A program made the position numbers and the translations under genes. Positions 48,922 through 58,828 of a stretch of DNA of 64,000 bases are shown here, piece by piece (the stretch's first letter is position 1; each line of letters opens with the position of its first letter). The stretch is from positions 1 through 64,000 of the forward strand of contig JANXBW010000001.1 of NCBI GenBank assembly GCA_025060325.1. Direction: 5' to 3'. The notes under the pieces are model-generated. The model was not told the origin of the DNA. It saw only the letters and a list, made by a program, of their open reading frames with translations, and ran no database searches. This DNA comes from Thermoguttaceae bacterium. GTDB lineage: Bacteria > Planctomycetota > Planctomycetia > Pirellulales > Thermoguttaceae.

Positions 48922-50496
48922 CTACTCTGGGGCGAAAACCCCTTGGCCTAGCCTTTTTGCCCAGCGCATGACGGCCATAAATTTTGGCGCCAGTCGCTCG
49001 TCTTCATCGTAATACTCAAGAAGCCCCCAACTTCCCCACTTGCTCCAGCGCGAAACAGAGCTGAAATGACAAAGCAGATCGCCGCCGACTTCTTCCCAAG
49101 CTTCCAAATACCTGCGGTAGATCTCAGCCATCCGAGGATGTTTGTTTGCCGCCATCAAGAGTGCGGTTAGCTTCTCGTTGTTTTCGCCACCTGCCACTCC
49201 CACCAAATGTTGCCCCGCTTCGTAAGCCACAAGCTTCAAGCCATATCGGTCGGCCACCGCTTTCTGGTTCTTCATCCAACCGATTGCCTCCGGCAAGGCC
49301 CTTTTTTCTACATAGTCTAGGACTTCGTCAACAGTCCACTCAGCCACTTCGTCAGCGCGAAGCTCCCTCCCTTCCTTAGGTATATTCATCGAGATGTACG
49401 GAGCAATTGCCAGGACATCCGCATGGCGATACGCATCGTGGAAAGTCACAATTTGCTGCGAAACATAAGGATTGGCTGCTTGAGAAGGTAAGACACATAC
49501 CAACCGCTCGCGGCCGCCAAATTCCTCCTCCCAAATGCGGAATATTTGAACAGATCGGTAGGCGGTGTAGCGCCACGCGGCTTCCCACGGTTTCTCGCCG
49601 AAGCCAAGCTTTTGGCCTTCGCCAGCAGCAAAGCGATGCTGCGGGAAAATTCCGTTCCAAACCTCGTTGGAATACTCGATGTAAACCTTTAGTTTAGGGT
49701 CGAGACTGGCTTTCACCATCCGAGCAAATTGGCGAACAAAATCATCGTCCGCCTGATGGGGCATGCAAAACCAAGCATCTGCCTTCTGCCGATTGCACAG
49801 CTCGATCATCCACTCCAGGGCTACACCTCTGCCGGAAAACGTGGCATGCTGTAAAGTCGGCCTATCGCCCCACGTCTTGATGGCCGAACCATTGGTTTCC
49901 ATCCAGTCCATAAATCGAAAACAGGACACACCTTTCCACCGCCGGAGGAAAACCGGGTGGAACGGATCGTGAGCATAAGTATTCTCAAAACCGGGCATGA
50001 TTACCCGGATGTCGCGGATGTAGTCGGCCGGGTCTGTCTCCCGGATTTGAAGGAAAATAGCTCCTTTCGATGAGTCAACATCGATGATTATCCTCCCGGG
50101 TTCCTCGCGTGAGACCCGAGCCGCACCCCACAAGGTGATCTTCCCCTTTCCGCGATAAAGGACCACGTACTCGCCCGAGGGATAATGGCCGCCGTCGATC
50201 GTGCACATTAGAGTCTCGGCCCAACAGTCGGGCTCTAATCTTTTCACCCAGCCGAATTCGTCAAGCTCAAGCGTCGGGCCTTGACCCCAAGGCTTACCCT
50301 TCTGTTGACTAATCCAGGGTCGGGAAAGTCGGAAGACATCAACAAACGGAAGCTCCGTGTTCCAATCAGCCGGTCCGGCTAGATTAATTCCCAGCCGCGG
50401 AGTACCTTCCCCGCCGTATGCCATAACAACCCAAAAGAAGCTTATTAGCAAAGGAAGGACTGTTCGGCCTTGCGACCAACGCGTTTCCGTTGTCAT
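48922..50496 (-). CDS. Secreted glycosidase-like protein (GH-A-type TIM barrel)
   Basis: 524 aa from the ATG at 50496, with AAGGAG 7 nt upstream; longer frame to 50589 rejected. Signal peptide about 1-28 (RTVLPLLISFFWVVMAYGG). After a beta-rich N-terminal section comes a TIM-barrel-like region: FRFMDWMETNGS, WMIELCNRQKADAWFCMPH, VYIEYSNEVWNG (Asn-Glu typical of a clan GH-A acid/base, about residue 290) and KLVAYEAGQHLVG (second Glu, about 430, candidate nucleophile). I cannot assign a GH number. Likely acts on plant or algal polysaccharide outside the cytoplasm. Confidence 0.75.
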   Translation of the reverse strand: MTTETRWSQGRTVLPLLISFFWVVMAYGGEGTPRLGINLAGPADWNTELPFVDVFRLSRPWISQQKGKPWGQGPTLELDEFGWVKRLEPDCWAETLMCTIDGGHYPSGEYVVLYRGKGKITLWGAARVSREEPGRIIIDVDSSKGAIFLQIRETDPADYIRDIRVIMPGFENTYAHDPFHPVFLRRWKGVSCFRFMDWMETNGSAIKTWGDRPTLQHATFSGRGVALEWMIELCNRQKADAWFCMPHQADDDFVRQFARMVKASLDPKLKVYIEYSNEVWNGIFPQHRFAAGEGQKLGFGEKPWEAAWRYTAYRSVQIFRIWEEEFGGRERLVCVLPSQAANPYVSQQIVTFHDAYRHADVLAIAPYISMNIPKEGRELRADEVAEWTVDEVLDYVEKRALPEAIGWMKNQKAVADRYGLKLVAYEAGQHLVGVAGGENNEKLTALLMAANKHPRMAEIYRRYLEAWEEVGGDLLCHFSSVSRWSKWGSWGLLEYYDEDERLAPKFMAVMRWAKRLGQGVFAPE

Positions 50497-50834
50497 CTGT
50501 CGACTCCTTCCCCAAGCACCACGCGGCAAACTCCTTTGCTCACCAAGGTTCCCCGTCCATTGAGCCAAACGGATCGCAACTGGAGGCAAGCTAGCGCAAA
50601 TTGGCTTTTGTTGCGGAGGCGCATGCTAATCGCCACGGGAAAAAGCACAATTTTGCTCAAGACCGAGAAGGTCTACAATACCCTACGCTGCGCCGAGGGC
50701 AATTACCCTAGAACTCCCGGGGGAAACCCCTTTTGCCACGAAACGCTGAAGCAAGATCATCTTCCAAGAGCGCTCATACCACCTGTCCCTAACCAAAAGA
50801 ACTCCGCAGCTCGCCCGACTCAACCCTTGGGGCC
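50497..50834. other. Intergenic region
   Basis: 338 bp between two minus-strand genes. No feature supported. Confidence 0.4.
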
Positions 50835-52604
50835 TTACAGCTCGATGCTTTTGACCATTCCCCCGTGGATGCGAGATCCGAAAAGGCACCGCTCGGCCCG
50901 ATCGATAAGCAGTTCCGGCCGAAGGTTCTTACTCGGCAGGGCCGCGGTTGCAATACCCTGGGCCAAGCCGATCCGCAGGCGGAGGCCCGTCACCTCCGCG
51001 CCCCTGTTGCTATTCCACCACCGGGCAAATTGATTAGCTAGTTCAGTAGCCGCCGGTCGATCATGCTCCGGCAGGATCAACGCCAAGCCCCACTCGCCGT
51101 AGGCCCGGATCCACTCGCGCGGAATGTTGAAAATCTGAGGAAGCTCCTCCAATTGACCGCGCACCTCCGCCAATCGGCGAGGGCCAAGAAACGGAAGGAC
51201 ATCGTTTATTCCGATAAGCTCGATCAAAAGTAACGAAAGTGGACATTTTCGACCACGACAAGCAGCAATAGCTGCGCGGAGAAATCCGGTCAATCCCGGA
51301 TCTTGTTCCTCTTTGTGGACCACGTCAACGATCGGGTACGATCTAGAAGGAGGGCTATTAGCGGATGCCCGGGCCCTCCGCTCCGGTAAGAGGCCAGCCG
51401 CGAGAGAGGGCGGCTGCGGAGCGGATAGTAAGTCGCCCTTCACTGCCGGAGGATCATCACCCTTACGCACCTCGCAATAGGAGCGTTCAATTTGTTGTCC
51501 ACTATGCGCTTGGTCCAGCGGTTTCGGAAAGGCAAACTTCTCCCGGCAGTGAGCAGCCAGCTCGAGCTGAAGTAAGTTCTCTGCGGCTTCGGCGGCTACC
51601 TCCGCCAGGAGTTTGCGCGACTCCTCCTTCACTTCACCCAATTTTTCCGAGGGGAGGAGGTCGATGTTTAAAAGCTCGGCTAGCTCGCGCACCTTGTGGT
51701 CAACCGTGGCGCGAACGGCTTCGAGTTGGTTCTCAGTGATTCGAAGCGCAGACAAGAGCCCGAGTTTATACTGCTCCACGACCTGAGGGGACCTAGGGGT
51801 GGCCAAGATGTCCTGACTGGGGGCTGAGGCGCCAGAGGGATCGGAAACACTGCCCGATTCCTCGACCACAATTTCCGCCAAAGCGACTATCGCAGCCTGG
51901 AACTCCACTTTGTCGACTTGCCCCGCTCCCACCCCACTTTGCAAAAACGTGCTTGCTGCGCGATCTCGAGCGCGGATCGTGGCAAGTATCGTTTCCGGGA
52001 ATCCCCAGCGAGCAAGCAAAGAACTGGACACCTCCCGGTGCGAAAAGCCCAGGGCTCGGCGTTCCACTTCAATCAGAACTGCCCCAGTGTCCCAGGCCAA
52101 TTGAACCAGCCGGCAATAGGGCTTACCCAGCTGCGGCACTAAGCACAGGATGCCAATGTCCTCAAGGAGGCCCACCAGGAAGCATTCTTCCGCTAGTTTT
52201 CGATCTGCCAACACGGCTATCTCTCGAGCCGTTGTTGCCTTTGCCAGGGTGTGGCCCCAATATCGGCCAAGGAGTTGCCTTTCGACGTTGCTAAACAAGT
52301 TTTCTGGCAACGAAAAGCCAAGCACAATCAGGCGAAGCTTACTTCGGCCCAAGAGCGCCAAAGCCTGGCCTAAGTCGGATACCTTGCTCCCCAGCCCAAA
52401 GAAGGCACTATTTACCACGCGAAGAACCTTAGCGACTAGCGCGGGATCGGTCTCGAGAATCGAGCGAATCTCGCCGACCTCACAGGCGGGGTCCTCGAGA
52501 CAGCGAAGCAATTTAATAGCAGCACCAGGGAGACTATAAAGACTAGCGATCTTGTCAACAACGCGATCGACAACTTGCCGCCCTGTTGCGATCCCCGTCG
52601 TCAT
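50835..52604 (-). CDS. HDOD-domain protein with degenerate GGDEF domain
   Basis: 589 aa. The HDOD domain fills about 20-220 (SLPGAAIKLLRCLEDP, ETDPALVAKVLRVVNSAFFG, CFLVGLLEDIGILCLVPQLG). A Gln/Ala-rich linker and coiled coil follow to about 420. The C-terminal ~150 residues have the diguanylate cyclase fold (PLSLLLIELIGINDVLPFLG, IRAYGEWGLALILPE, LRLRIGLAQGIATA, LIDRAERCLFGSR), but AYGEWG replaces GGDEF. It should not make c-di-GMP and may bind it or GTP as a sensor. No signal peptide or membrane segment. The ATG at 52604 has a weak GGAAA ribosome site. A role in chemotaxis-like or second-messenger signalling is inferred. Confidence 0.88.
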   Translation of the reverse strand: MTTGIATGRQVVDRVVDKIASLYSLPGAAIKLLRCLEDPACEVGEIRSILETDPALVAKVLRVVNSAFFGLGSKVSDLGQALALLGRSKLRLIVLGFSLPENLFSNVERQLLGRYWGHTLAKATTAREIAVLADRKLAEECFLVGLLEDIGILCLVPQLGKPYCRLVQLAWDTGAVLIEVERRALGFSHREVSSSLLARWGFPETILATIRARDRAASTFLQSGVGAGQVDKVEFQAAIVALAEIVVEESGSVSDPSGASAPSQDILATPRSPQVVEQYKLGLLSALRITENQLEAVRATVDHKVRELAELLNIDLLPSEKLGEVKEESRKLLAEVAAEAAENLLQLELAAHCREKFAFPKPLDQAHSGQQIERSYCEVRKGDDPPAVKGDLLSAPQPPSLAAGLLPERRARASANSPPSRSYPIVDVVHKEEQDPGLTGFLRAAIAACRGRKCPLSLLLIELIGINDVLPFLGPRRLAEVRGQLEELPQIFNIPREWIRAYGEWGLALILPEHDRPAATELANQFARWWNSNRGAEVTGLRLRIGLAQGIATAALPSKNLRPELLIDRAERCLFGSRIHGGMVKSIEL

Positions 52605-52923
52605 TTTCCAAGCCCAGGTCCATAAAGGGAATCGACGTCGCTTGAAAATGATTTACAGTTGCTTAGCCCGTCGCAATCGCGCAAGCAAGAAGAGACGCCA
52701 CTTGAGAAGCCGGCTCGACCACCTCACTGTGCCACCGGCTCCCACTCCCCTAGACTGGCCGACGAAAAACTGTTTCCTACAAAGTTTAGAGCGCGAATAA
52801 AGGTAGGGAGAAGAACACTAAACCCGAGTATTGTCCCATAGGCTCAAGCAAAAGGCGTCCGCCCTTGTCTGCTCCCCTCGTGTTTAGGGTTACGAATCCA
52901 CGTGAAGATGTGCGAGGGGTGTG
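52605..52923. other. Intergenic region
   Basis: 319 bp between two minus-strand genes. No feature supported. Confidence 0.4.
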
Positions 52924-53850
52924 TCAATAGTTAACGGCCAGCGGGGTTTTGCTTGCGGTGATTAGTTGAAAGAATAGCTCTTCCAAGTCCGATTGCCCCG
53001 TCCGCTCGCGAAGCTCTTGAAGAGTTCCTTCAGCGAGGATTTTGCCCTCATGCAAGATGGCAATTCGATCACAGAGTTTTTCCGCCTCACGCATGATATG
53101 CGTTGAAAAAATGATACATTTGCCTTCCTTTCGCAGCTCACTGATGATTTCCAGCACCGCCCTGGCAGCTAGCACGTCTAAGCCGACCGTCGGCTCGTCG
53201 AAAATAAGGACCGGCGGATCGTGCACGAGAGCCCGGGCAATAGAAACCTTTTGTTTCATGCCCGATGACATTTTGGCGCCAAGTCGGTCTGGATCGGAAA
53301 GTCCTAGCCGTTCAAACAGAGCGTCGGCCCGCCGCTGGGCTTCCCGTCGCGTTAACCCATGCAGCTGACCGAAGTAAACGACTAATTCCCGGCCCGTCAT
53401 CCGGTCGTAGATGGCGGTGCTTGTGGAAACAAAGCCGATTGCTCGCCGGACCTCGGCCGGATGGGCCGTCACATCCTTGCCTAAGACTTGGGCGGAGCCG
53501 GCCGTTGGCCGCAAAATCGTGCTTAAAATCCGCAACGTTGTCGTCTTGCCTGCGCCGTTTGGACCCAACAGTCCAAAAATTTCCCCAGCGCGGACCCGAA
53601 AGGAAATGTGATCAACCGCGCGGATAATCTTCCGCCGCACATCCGGGAAGTCTTTCACCAGATCGTGCACTTCGACAAGTACCGGACCGCGCTCAGCTCC
53701 GGGCCATTGGGGCTGAGCCAACTCGGGGGCTGTGGCGGCCAGTTGAAAATTCATTCTTCCGGAAAAACTGGCAAATCCCGTGTTTTCCGCCTTTGACTTG
53801 TCATTTCCCAGCACAGCGACTTGCATCCATTGCCCGGGCAGGAACCGCAC
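52924..53850 (-). CDS. ABC transporter ATP-binding protein, NatA/CcmA-like
   Basis: 308 aa from a GTG at 53850 (GGGGCG about 5 nt upstream); an internal ATG at 53754 would give 276 aa, nearer the usual size, so the start is uncertain. Walker [11 protein letters not shown] is at about 96-105, the Q-loop region is [14 protein letters not shown], the signature is [12 protein letters not shown] (the SxGMxQ variant of the NatA-type exporters), Walker B is [12 protein letters not shown] and the H-loop [13 protein letters not shown]. It powers an exporter, but no permease gene lies nearby, so the partner is elsewhere or beyond 319 bp of non-coding sequence before the HDOD gene. Confidence 0.93.
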   Translation of the reverse strand: MRFLPGQWMQVAVLGNDKSKAENTGFASFSGRMNFQLAATAPELAQPQWPGAERGPVLVEVHDLVKDFPDVRRKIIRAVDHISFRVRAGEIFGLLGPNGAGKTTTLRILSTILRPTAGSAQVLGKDVTAHPAEVRRAIGFVSTSTAIYDRMTGRELVVYFGQLHGLTRREAQRRADALFERLGLSDPDRLGAKMSSGMKQKVSIARALVHDPPVLIFDEPTVGLDVLAARAVLEIISELRKEGKCIIFSTHIMREAEKLCDRIAILHEGKILAEGTLQELRERTGQSDLEELFFQLITASKTPLAVNY

Positions 53851-54713
53851 CTAAACGCCCCATTGGGTAACGCGATGGAAGGCCTAGTACTCCTCGCATC
53901 ATTCGGGGCGGCAACAAGCCACACTCATCCTAACGGCCTCTTTGCAATCGGAGTACCGCAGCCATCCGGCGGCACGGAACTCCTCCCCCCAACTCAGGCT
54001 GAATATACCTAACGCGGCCCAGGAACCGGCGGCTCAAGATTCCGCCAACTTTTACTGGGAGCCAAACGTAACCAGCCCCAATCACAGCCCCACTCCCACT
54101 TTGTCCCCGGACCGATTACGGCGAAATCTCAGCCTTAAATCGGACCCGTGCTATATCGCTCAGACTAAATCCCGCAAGCTCGTCCCGGTTAACCTGAAGC
54201 CTCAATTATTTCAAAACCCCGAGCTTGGCCAACAGCCACTAGCCAAGCAACTTAGCGGCGGAACAACACTTGCCGCTTCCACCAGGGACGCTGACCTAAC
54301 CATTCTGACGACCATTGCCGCTGCCGGCTAGGTGAAGCTCGAGGCTTTTCGGCACCCAGTGGGCGATCAACTAGCTTGAGAATGTGATAAACTGGCCCGA
54401 AAAGCACCGGTTCAGGTCCCCCCTTGTATTCGCAGGTGATGCGCAAGTGCTTTCCCCCAGTCAAAGGGGCATACCTTCTCAAAGTCCTCGCCGGCCGATA
54501 CATTGAACGGGTTTGCACAAGGTTTACCAAGATGCCCAGTAGCCGCAAAGTCCACGGGGTCTTTGCCGACGGTTCACTGTAAGGGAACGAAAACCGTTTG
54601 CCATCTGCTTGAAAAACCCAAAACTTGTGGACTAAGTCCGCCTTTAGTCGACCTAACTAAGTTATGCCATAGCCAGCTCGTTTCCACCATGGGGGTGGTC
54701 CGAGGGATCGACA
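53851..54713. other. Gene-free divergent region
   Basis: About 860 bp. A minus-strand frame at 54252-54548 contains a coherent-looking stretch (GGKHLRITCEYKGGPEPVLF) but I cannot place it in a family, and it may be chance or a relic. No promoter supported. Confidence 0.35.
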
Positions 54714-55931
54714 ATGATCAACGCCGGCGAACTTGTTAGGCTTTTCCGGGATCGCTTTGGTCAAGCTCCTCGCTGGGTAGTGCGTGCTCCCGGTCGGGTT
54801 AACCTCATCGGGGAACACACTGACTACAACGAGGGCTTTGTGATGCCCTTGGCCATCGAGCATGCTGTGTGGATTGCGCTCGCACCGAGAGATGACCGAC
54901 GGGTTGTTGTCGAATCGCTGGACTTCGGCGGCAGGGTGGAGTTTCCCATCGACGAAGTGGCAGCTGCCCAACCCGGTTCCGGGCACCCTCTGCAGCCGTC
55001 ACACCGCAGCGGACAAGTTTGGCCAGCATACATTGCCGGGGTGACCTGGAGCCTCGCCCAAGATGGTTGGCCGCTTCGCGGTTGGGAGGGTTTAATCCAC
55101 GGCGATGTCCCAATTGGGGCCGGGCTTTCCTCCTCCGCCGCGATTGAAGTCGCCACCGCTTATGCGTTTGCCGCTTCGGCCGGCTGGGAGCCGAAGGTGC
55201 CCTCTTTGGCTCGCGCCTGTCAACGGGCCGAAAACCAATGGGTGGGAGTCGGCTGCGGTATCATGGATCAACTTGTTTCCCTTGCCGGCAAAAAAGGCCA
55301 CGCTATCCTCATCGACTGTCGCTCACTTGAGTATCGCCCAGTGATTCTTCCTGCGGAGGTTGTTGTGGTCATCATGGACACAGGCACACGGCGGGGACTA
55401 GCCGATTCGGAATACAACTCCCGGCGGAGTCAGTGTGAGGAGGCAGCGCGGCTTCTTGGTGTGAGGGCCTTGCGCGACATCGGTTGGGACAATTGGCCAC
55501 AATGCGAGCTTGTGCTACCTGAGCCATGGCGGCGCCGTGCCCGCCATGTCGTAAGCGAAAACCACCGTACACTCCAGGCGGTGGAGGCCATGGAACAACG
55601 GGCGCTTGATCGGCTTGGCCGGCTCCTCGTGGAAAGTCATCAGAGTCTCCGCGACGACTTTGAAGTATCAAGCCCGGCCTTAGACACGATTGTGGCAATC
55701 GCCCAGGCGCAGCCGGGATGTTTCGGAGCACGCATGACCGGCGCCGGCTTCGGCGGTTGTGCCATCGCTCTTGTGGAGGCAGCCCGAGCAAGGGAATTTG
55801 CTCAGTCGGTCGAGGCAGAGTATCGCCGCCGAACTAACCTCGAACCAAAGCTTTACGTCTCCGCGCCCGCCTATGGAGCGCAGATCCTATCCGTAGACGA
55901 ACTTTCACCGCCGGGCAGCGAAAATCCCTAG
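54714..55931 (+). CDS. galK: Galactokinase
   Basis: 405 aa. GHMP-kinase motifs in order: the galactokinase signature APGRVNLIGEHTDYNEGFVM (about 25-44), the ATP loop PIGAGLSSSAAIEVA (about 135-149) and the C-terminal motif MTGAGFGGCAIAL (about 340-352). It phosphorylates alpha-galactose to galactose-1-phosphate, the first step of the Leloir pathway, in the cytoplasm. The ATG at 54714 has GAGGG 7 nt upstream. No galT or galE adjoins it; the aldose epimerase at 37024 is 17 kb away. Slightly longer than the usual ~390 aa, with a short tail. Confidence 0.97.
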   Translation: MINAGELVRLFRDRFGQAPRWVVRAPGRVNLIGEHTDYNEGFVMPLAIEHAVWIALAPRDDRRVVVESLDFGGRVEFPIDEVAAAQPGSGHPLQPSHRSGQVWPAYIAGVTWSLAQDGWPLRGWEGLIHGDVPIGAGLSSSAAIEVATAYAFAASAGWEPKVPSLARACQRAENQWVGVGCGIMDQLVSLAGKKGHAILIDCRSLEYRPVILPAEVVVVIMDTGTRRGLADSEYNSRRSQCEEAARLLGVRALRDIGWDNWPQCELVLPEPWRRRARHVVSENHRTLQAVEAMEQRALDRLGRLLVESHQSLRDDFEVSSPALDTIVAIAQAQPGCFGARMTGAGFGGCAIALVEAARAREFAQSVEAEYRRRTNLEPKLYVSAPAYGAQILSVDELSPPGSENP

Positions 55932-56339
55932 TCCCATATCCTCGTGCTTCCGGCCAAAACCCTACAAAGACACGTTAAGGCTCAAGAAGTCTCATCGCCT
56001 CACGAAGTGACAGCCTCTAGTTGATTGGGCGCGCGGAAGCCAGATGCGCACGCCTTGGCCTATTTGAGCAGTAACGCAGCCTGACCAAGCCACAATGCCT
56101 TTCGCAGCCCGTGCGGATTGACCACCTATCGGCGGCCGGAAGATTCATGGCCACCTCACGTCCCGCTTGGCGTTGGTCAGTTGCTTCGAAGATACCCCTT
56201 GCAAGAACCCCGGCAGAAACTCGCAAAGGGGCTAAAAACGCACGTCTTCATCCGATCGCCCGCTCCCATCACCCATAAGGATCTCTGGCTACCTGCGACT
56301 TTTAGGGGTGGCCACTCGTCACTGGTTCACCCCACTAAG
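55932..56339. other. Gene-free stretch
   Basis: About 400 bp after galactokinase up to the probable C-terminal end of the beta-helix pseudogene. No feature supported. Confidence 0.4.
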
Positions 56340-58200
56340 CACCACTACTGGCCGAACGGCTGCGCGCGTGGCCAACTGCGAAGCTTCAAGTGGTCAGCTG
56401 TCAACTCCCAAAATGGTCCGGGAACTGTTCGGCTCGCTCGCGAATCTGCAAAATACTCGCAATCAATCCCAGGCTCATTTCCGTCAAAATTCTTAAACGG
56501 CAACCGGGAAACAGCCGTCTCTCCCAAACTCTCCCCGTGAACCATATCAGTCCGGTTATTCACTCGATCGGGTGATCCCCGCAGACGCAAAGATACTCCT
56601 CCATTACCCCTTTCAAGTGGCCACGCTGGATCGTCCACACTTACTGTCGCACCATTTTCGTTCCGCGAAGGCGAAGCCCCAAATAACTAAACATCACCCC
56701 AAGCAAAATTCCTTGGACCTTGGGCTTCATAGGCGGAAAGGCCGTGACCGCACCTCCATACGCGCTGGCACGAACACGCCGCCTCCGGCGGGAGACTGTT
56801 CACCCGGTGACCCAAAAACGCATTACCAACAAAGCGGTTGCCGCTTCCAAAGGTCGCAGAAAGACCAGCAATCTCCGTGGTATGCGGTAGGTGCAAGGAA
56901 GTGAGCCGCGATGGCTCCGCACATCCGGTAATTGCCCCGGCAAACAAATTCTGGAGGCGGGCGCCACCTTGGGACATATCGCGAAGACCTAAGAAAGAAA
57001 CATATTTTTATCAACAACATATCGCCCATGATTGACCTCCACAGAAAGGTCCTCAACGCTGTTGTAGCAAAGGTTCCCATGGACGCGGCTCCCCTGGGTC
57101 ATTCAGTCAAGCCGGATAGCCCGGCATGTACGATAGGTGCGATTTCTAACTGGAAACGTGTCTATTTTGCCGTGGAACTTGATGCCGGCTATCTTCTGCC
57201 GTCAACAGCGAGTGACCGTGGACGTCGTCGATGACATTTCTAGTAATCAAAGAGAACGCCGCTCCCATGCTGCCCACAATGCCCGCTTGTTCGCCATGCG
57301 AAATAACGTTATTGCGAACCACCTGACGTACCACATTATCCCGGCGCATCCCTTTGCAAGCGCCCGGCAAATCGTGTCCACATACGCCTCCGCACTTTCC
57401 CGTGAGGTGTTGTCAAATTCGCCGCCGTATTCTCCGAGCGCGACTCGCGTGGAAACGGAATGGCTAATCACATTGTCTTCAATGATCCAACCTTAAGTCC
57501 AATGAGTCGCAACCAGGCCGATTTGCTCGGCTGTTGGCAATGCCCAGGGGTTGGCAGCCTGCCGCATGACCAATCCCCGGACTGTGAAATAGTTAAAACC
57601 TGGTTTTCGCGGATAAAGAACTGCTTGCCGAACGTTGATCTCCCCTGTCTCTTCGTTGGGACTGACACCGGGAAATTGTGCCCAAATGGTCATAAACTGA
57701 TCATCAACCGGAGCAAACCAAAGTGGGGTGGATCCCACCGCTTGGAATCGTTCCTCTTTGATTGCCGCTTTTGCTAGCCGACGCTCGTGAACGTAAACAG
57801 CCCCACTATGACGTTTCCCCCTTTGGAATTAAGCCAATCGCCAAGAATTTCGTCGCGATAAGGATTCAACCTGCCGAAAGAGCTATTGGGAATTCGCACT
57901 TGCCAGACATTCCCTCCATCCGCTGCCAGCCTTTAATGACTTCCTAACCGCGGATTTCCACGTGTTCACCGGGCGCTCCCTGGTAAGCAATCCGCAGCTG
58001 TGGCGAAAGTCCTGCCCGTGGCGGGTTGATTTCCTCTCGATCAACACCACCATGCACGATGACCCCATCTCCCGGCTGGGTAAGTTCTGCCGCCCAAGAA
58101 TCCGGAAGGGCCGCTCCGCCTTTCCCTCCGCTCAGTCTCTCCCGTGGTAGCACCATGAATTTCCCGACATAAGCCAGGGCCTTTTGTCCACGTCTCCAAA
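56340..58200 (-). pseudogene. Decayed secreted right-handed beta-helix protein
   Basis: Fragments of one protein family can be read in order in different minus-strand frames. From N to C: HGGVDREEINPPRAGLSPQ with VEIRG (stop TAG at 57946-57944); EVIKGWQRMEGNVWQVRIPN; INVRQAVLYPRKPGFNYFTV and RQAANPWALPTAEQIGLVAT (stop TAA at 57495-57493); GWIIEDNVISHS; a frameshift near 57362; RNNVISHGEQAGIVGSMGAA and ITRNVIDDVHG; a frameshift near 57195; AGIKFHGKIDTF (stop TGA at 57105-57103 where I would expect Trp of a LDWMTQG motif); MSQGGARLQNLFAGAITG; finally VSRLPFKNFDG and PGPFW. At least three in-frame stops and two or more shifts. The family is an exported beta-helix protein common in Planctomycetota. 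Confidence 0.85.
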
Positions 58201-58460
58201 GGACTTAGCAAAGATGCCGGAAAAGCACACGGAGCACCACTCTGCCTGACTATCCCCTATCGGGGTAGAACAATCGCATCATCCCAAGGAGTTTTTCTGG
58301 ATGGCTCCCAATCTTCAGACCAGCCTAAGGGGTGTGATAGCCGCGTAATTGTAACAGCAAGAGCCGACTTTATTTGAGGCCGTAGTCCTTTGCGAACTAT
58401 CTAGAAAAACCGCGATAAAACCGGGAGGATTGAACGAGGGAAGCTCAGCATAATCTCAGG

Positions 58461-58757
58461 CTAGTTCGTCAACGGCAAAAAGTGCGAAAAGCTATTTCTC
58501 CAGAACGCGCCCGACCGCGGCGAGCAGGCATCGCGTGAGCAACCCGCACTTTGACCTAAGGACAAATCGCGTGCCTTGGGCAGCCAGGTGGTCGATATGG
58601 GCTGTTTGGTTAAACTGGTTGCCTTAGCACCCAAGCTCTTCCAACCTAGATCATCGACAATGACAAGCACAATTTTCAATAGGGGCCGCTGCCCGTCACC
58701 GTCTGCAATTGTTGACCCGGCTGCCCTTCCCAGCCAAGCAAGTGGCAAAAGCCCCAC
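58461..58757 (-). pseudogene. N-terminal remnant of an arylsulfatase-like gene
   Basis: The minus-strand frame starting at 58757 reads MGLLPLAWLGRAAG as a possible signal, then LLKIVLVIVDDLGWKSLGA, a clear match to the sulfatase N-terminus (VLIxVDDLGWxDLG with the metal-binding Asp pair). The position where CSPTRA and its formylglycine Cys would fall reads CSRDACSPRSG, so the active-site motif is disrupted. The frame then stops, about 100 residues in, where a whole sulfatase has 450 or more. A truncated, inactive relic. It lies just upstream (on the minus strand) of the beta-helix pseudogene. Confidence 0.75.
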
Positions 58758-58828
58758 CTAAAGCCGCAATCCCAAACCGCCCATCCCGGTTGAGCGCAAC
58801 CGCCAAAAGTCAACAGAAAGTGTCCACT

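Noticed and set aside
54252-54548. Minus-strand frame with a coherent central stretch
   Set aside because: Could be a gene relic but I cannot place it in any family; reported only in the note on the gap.
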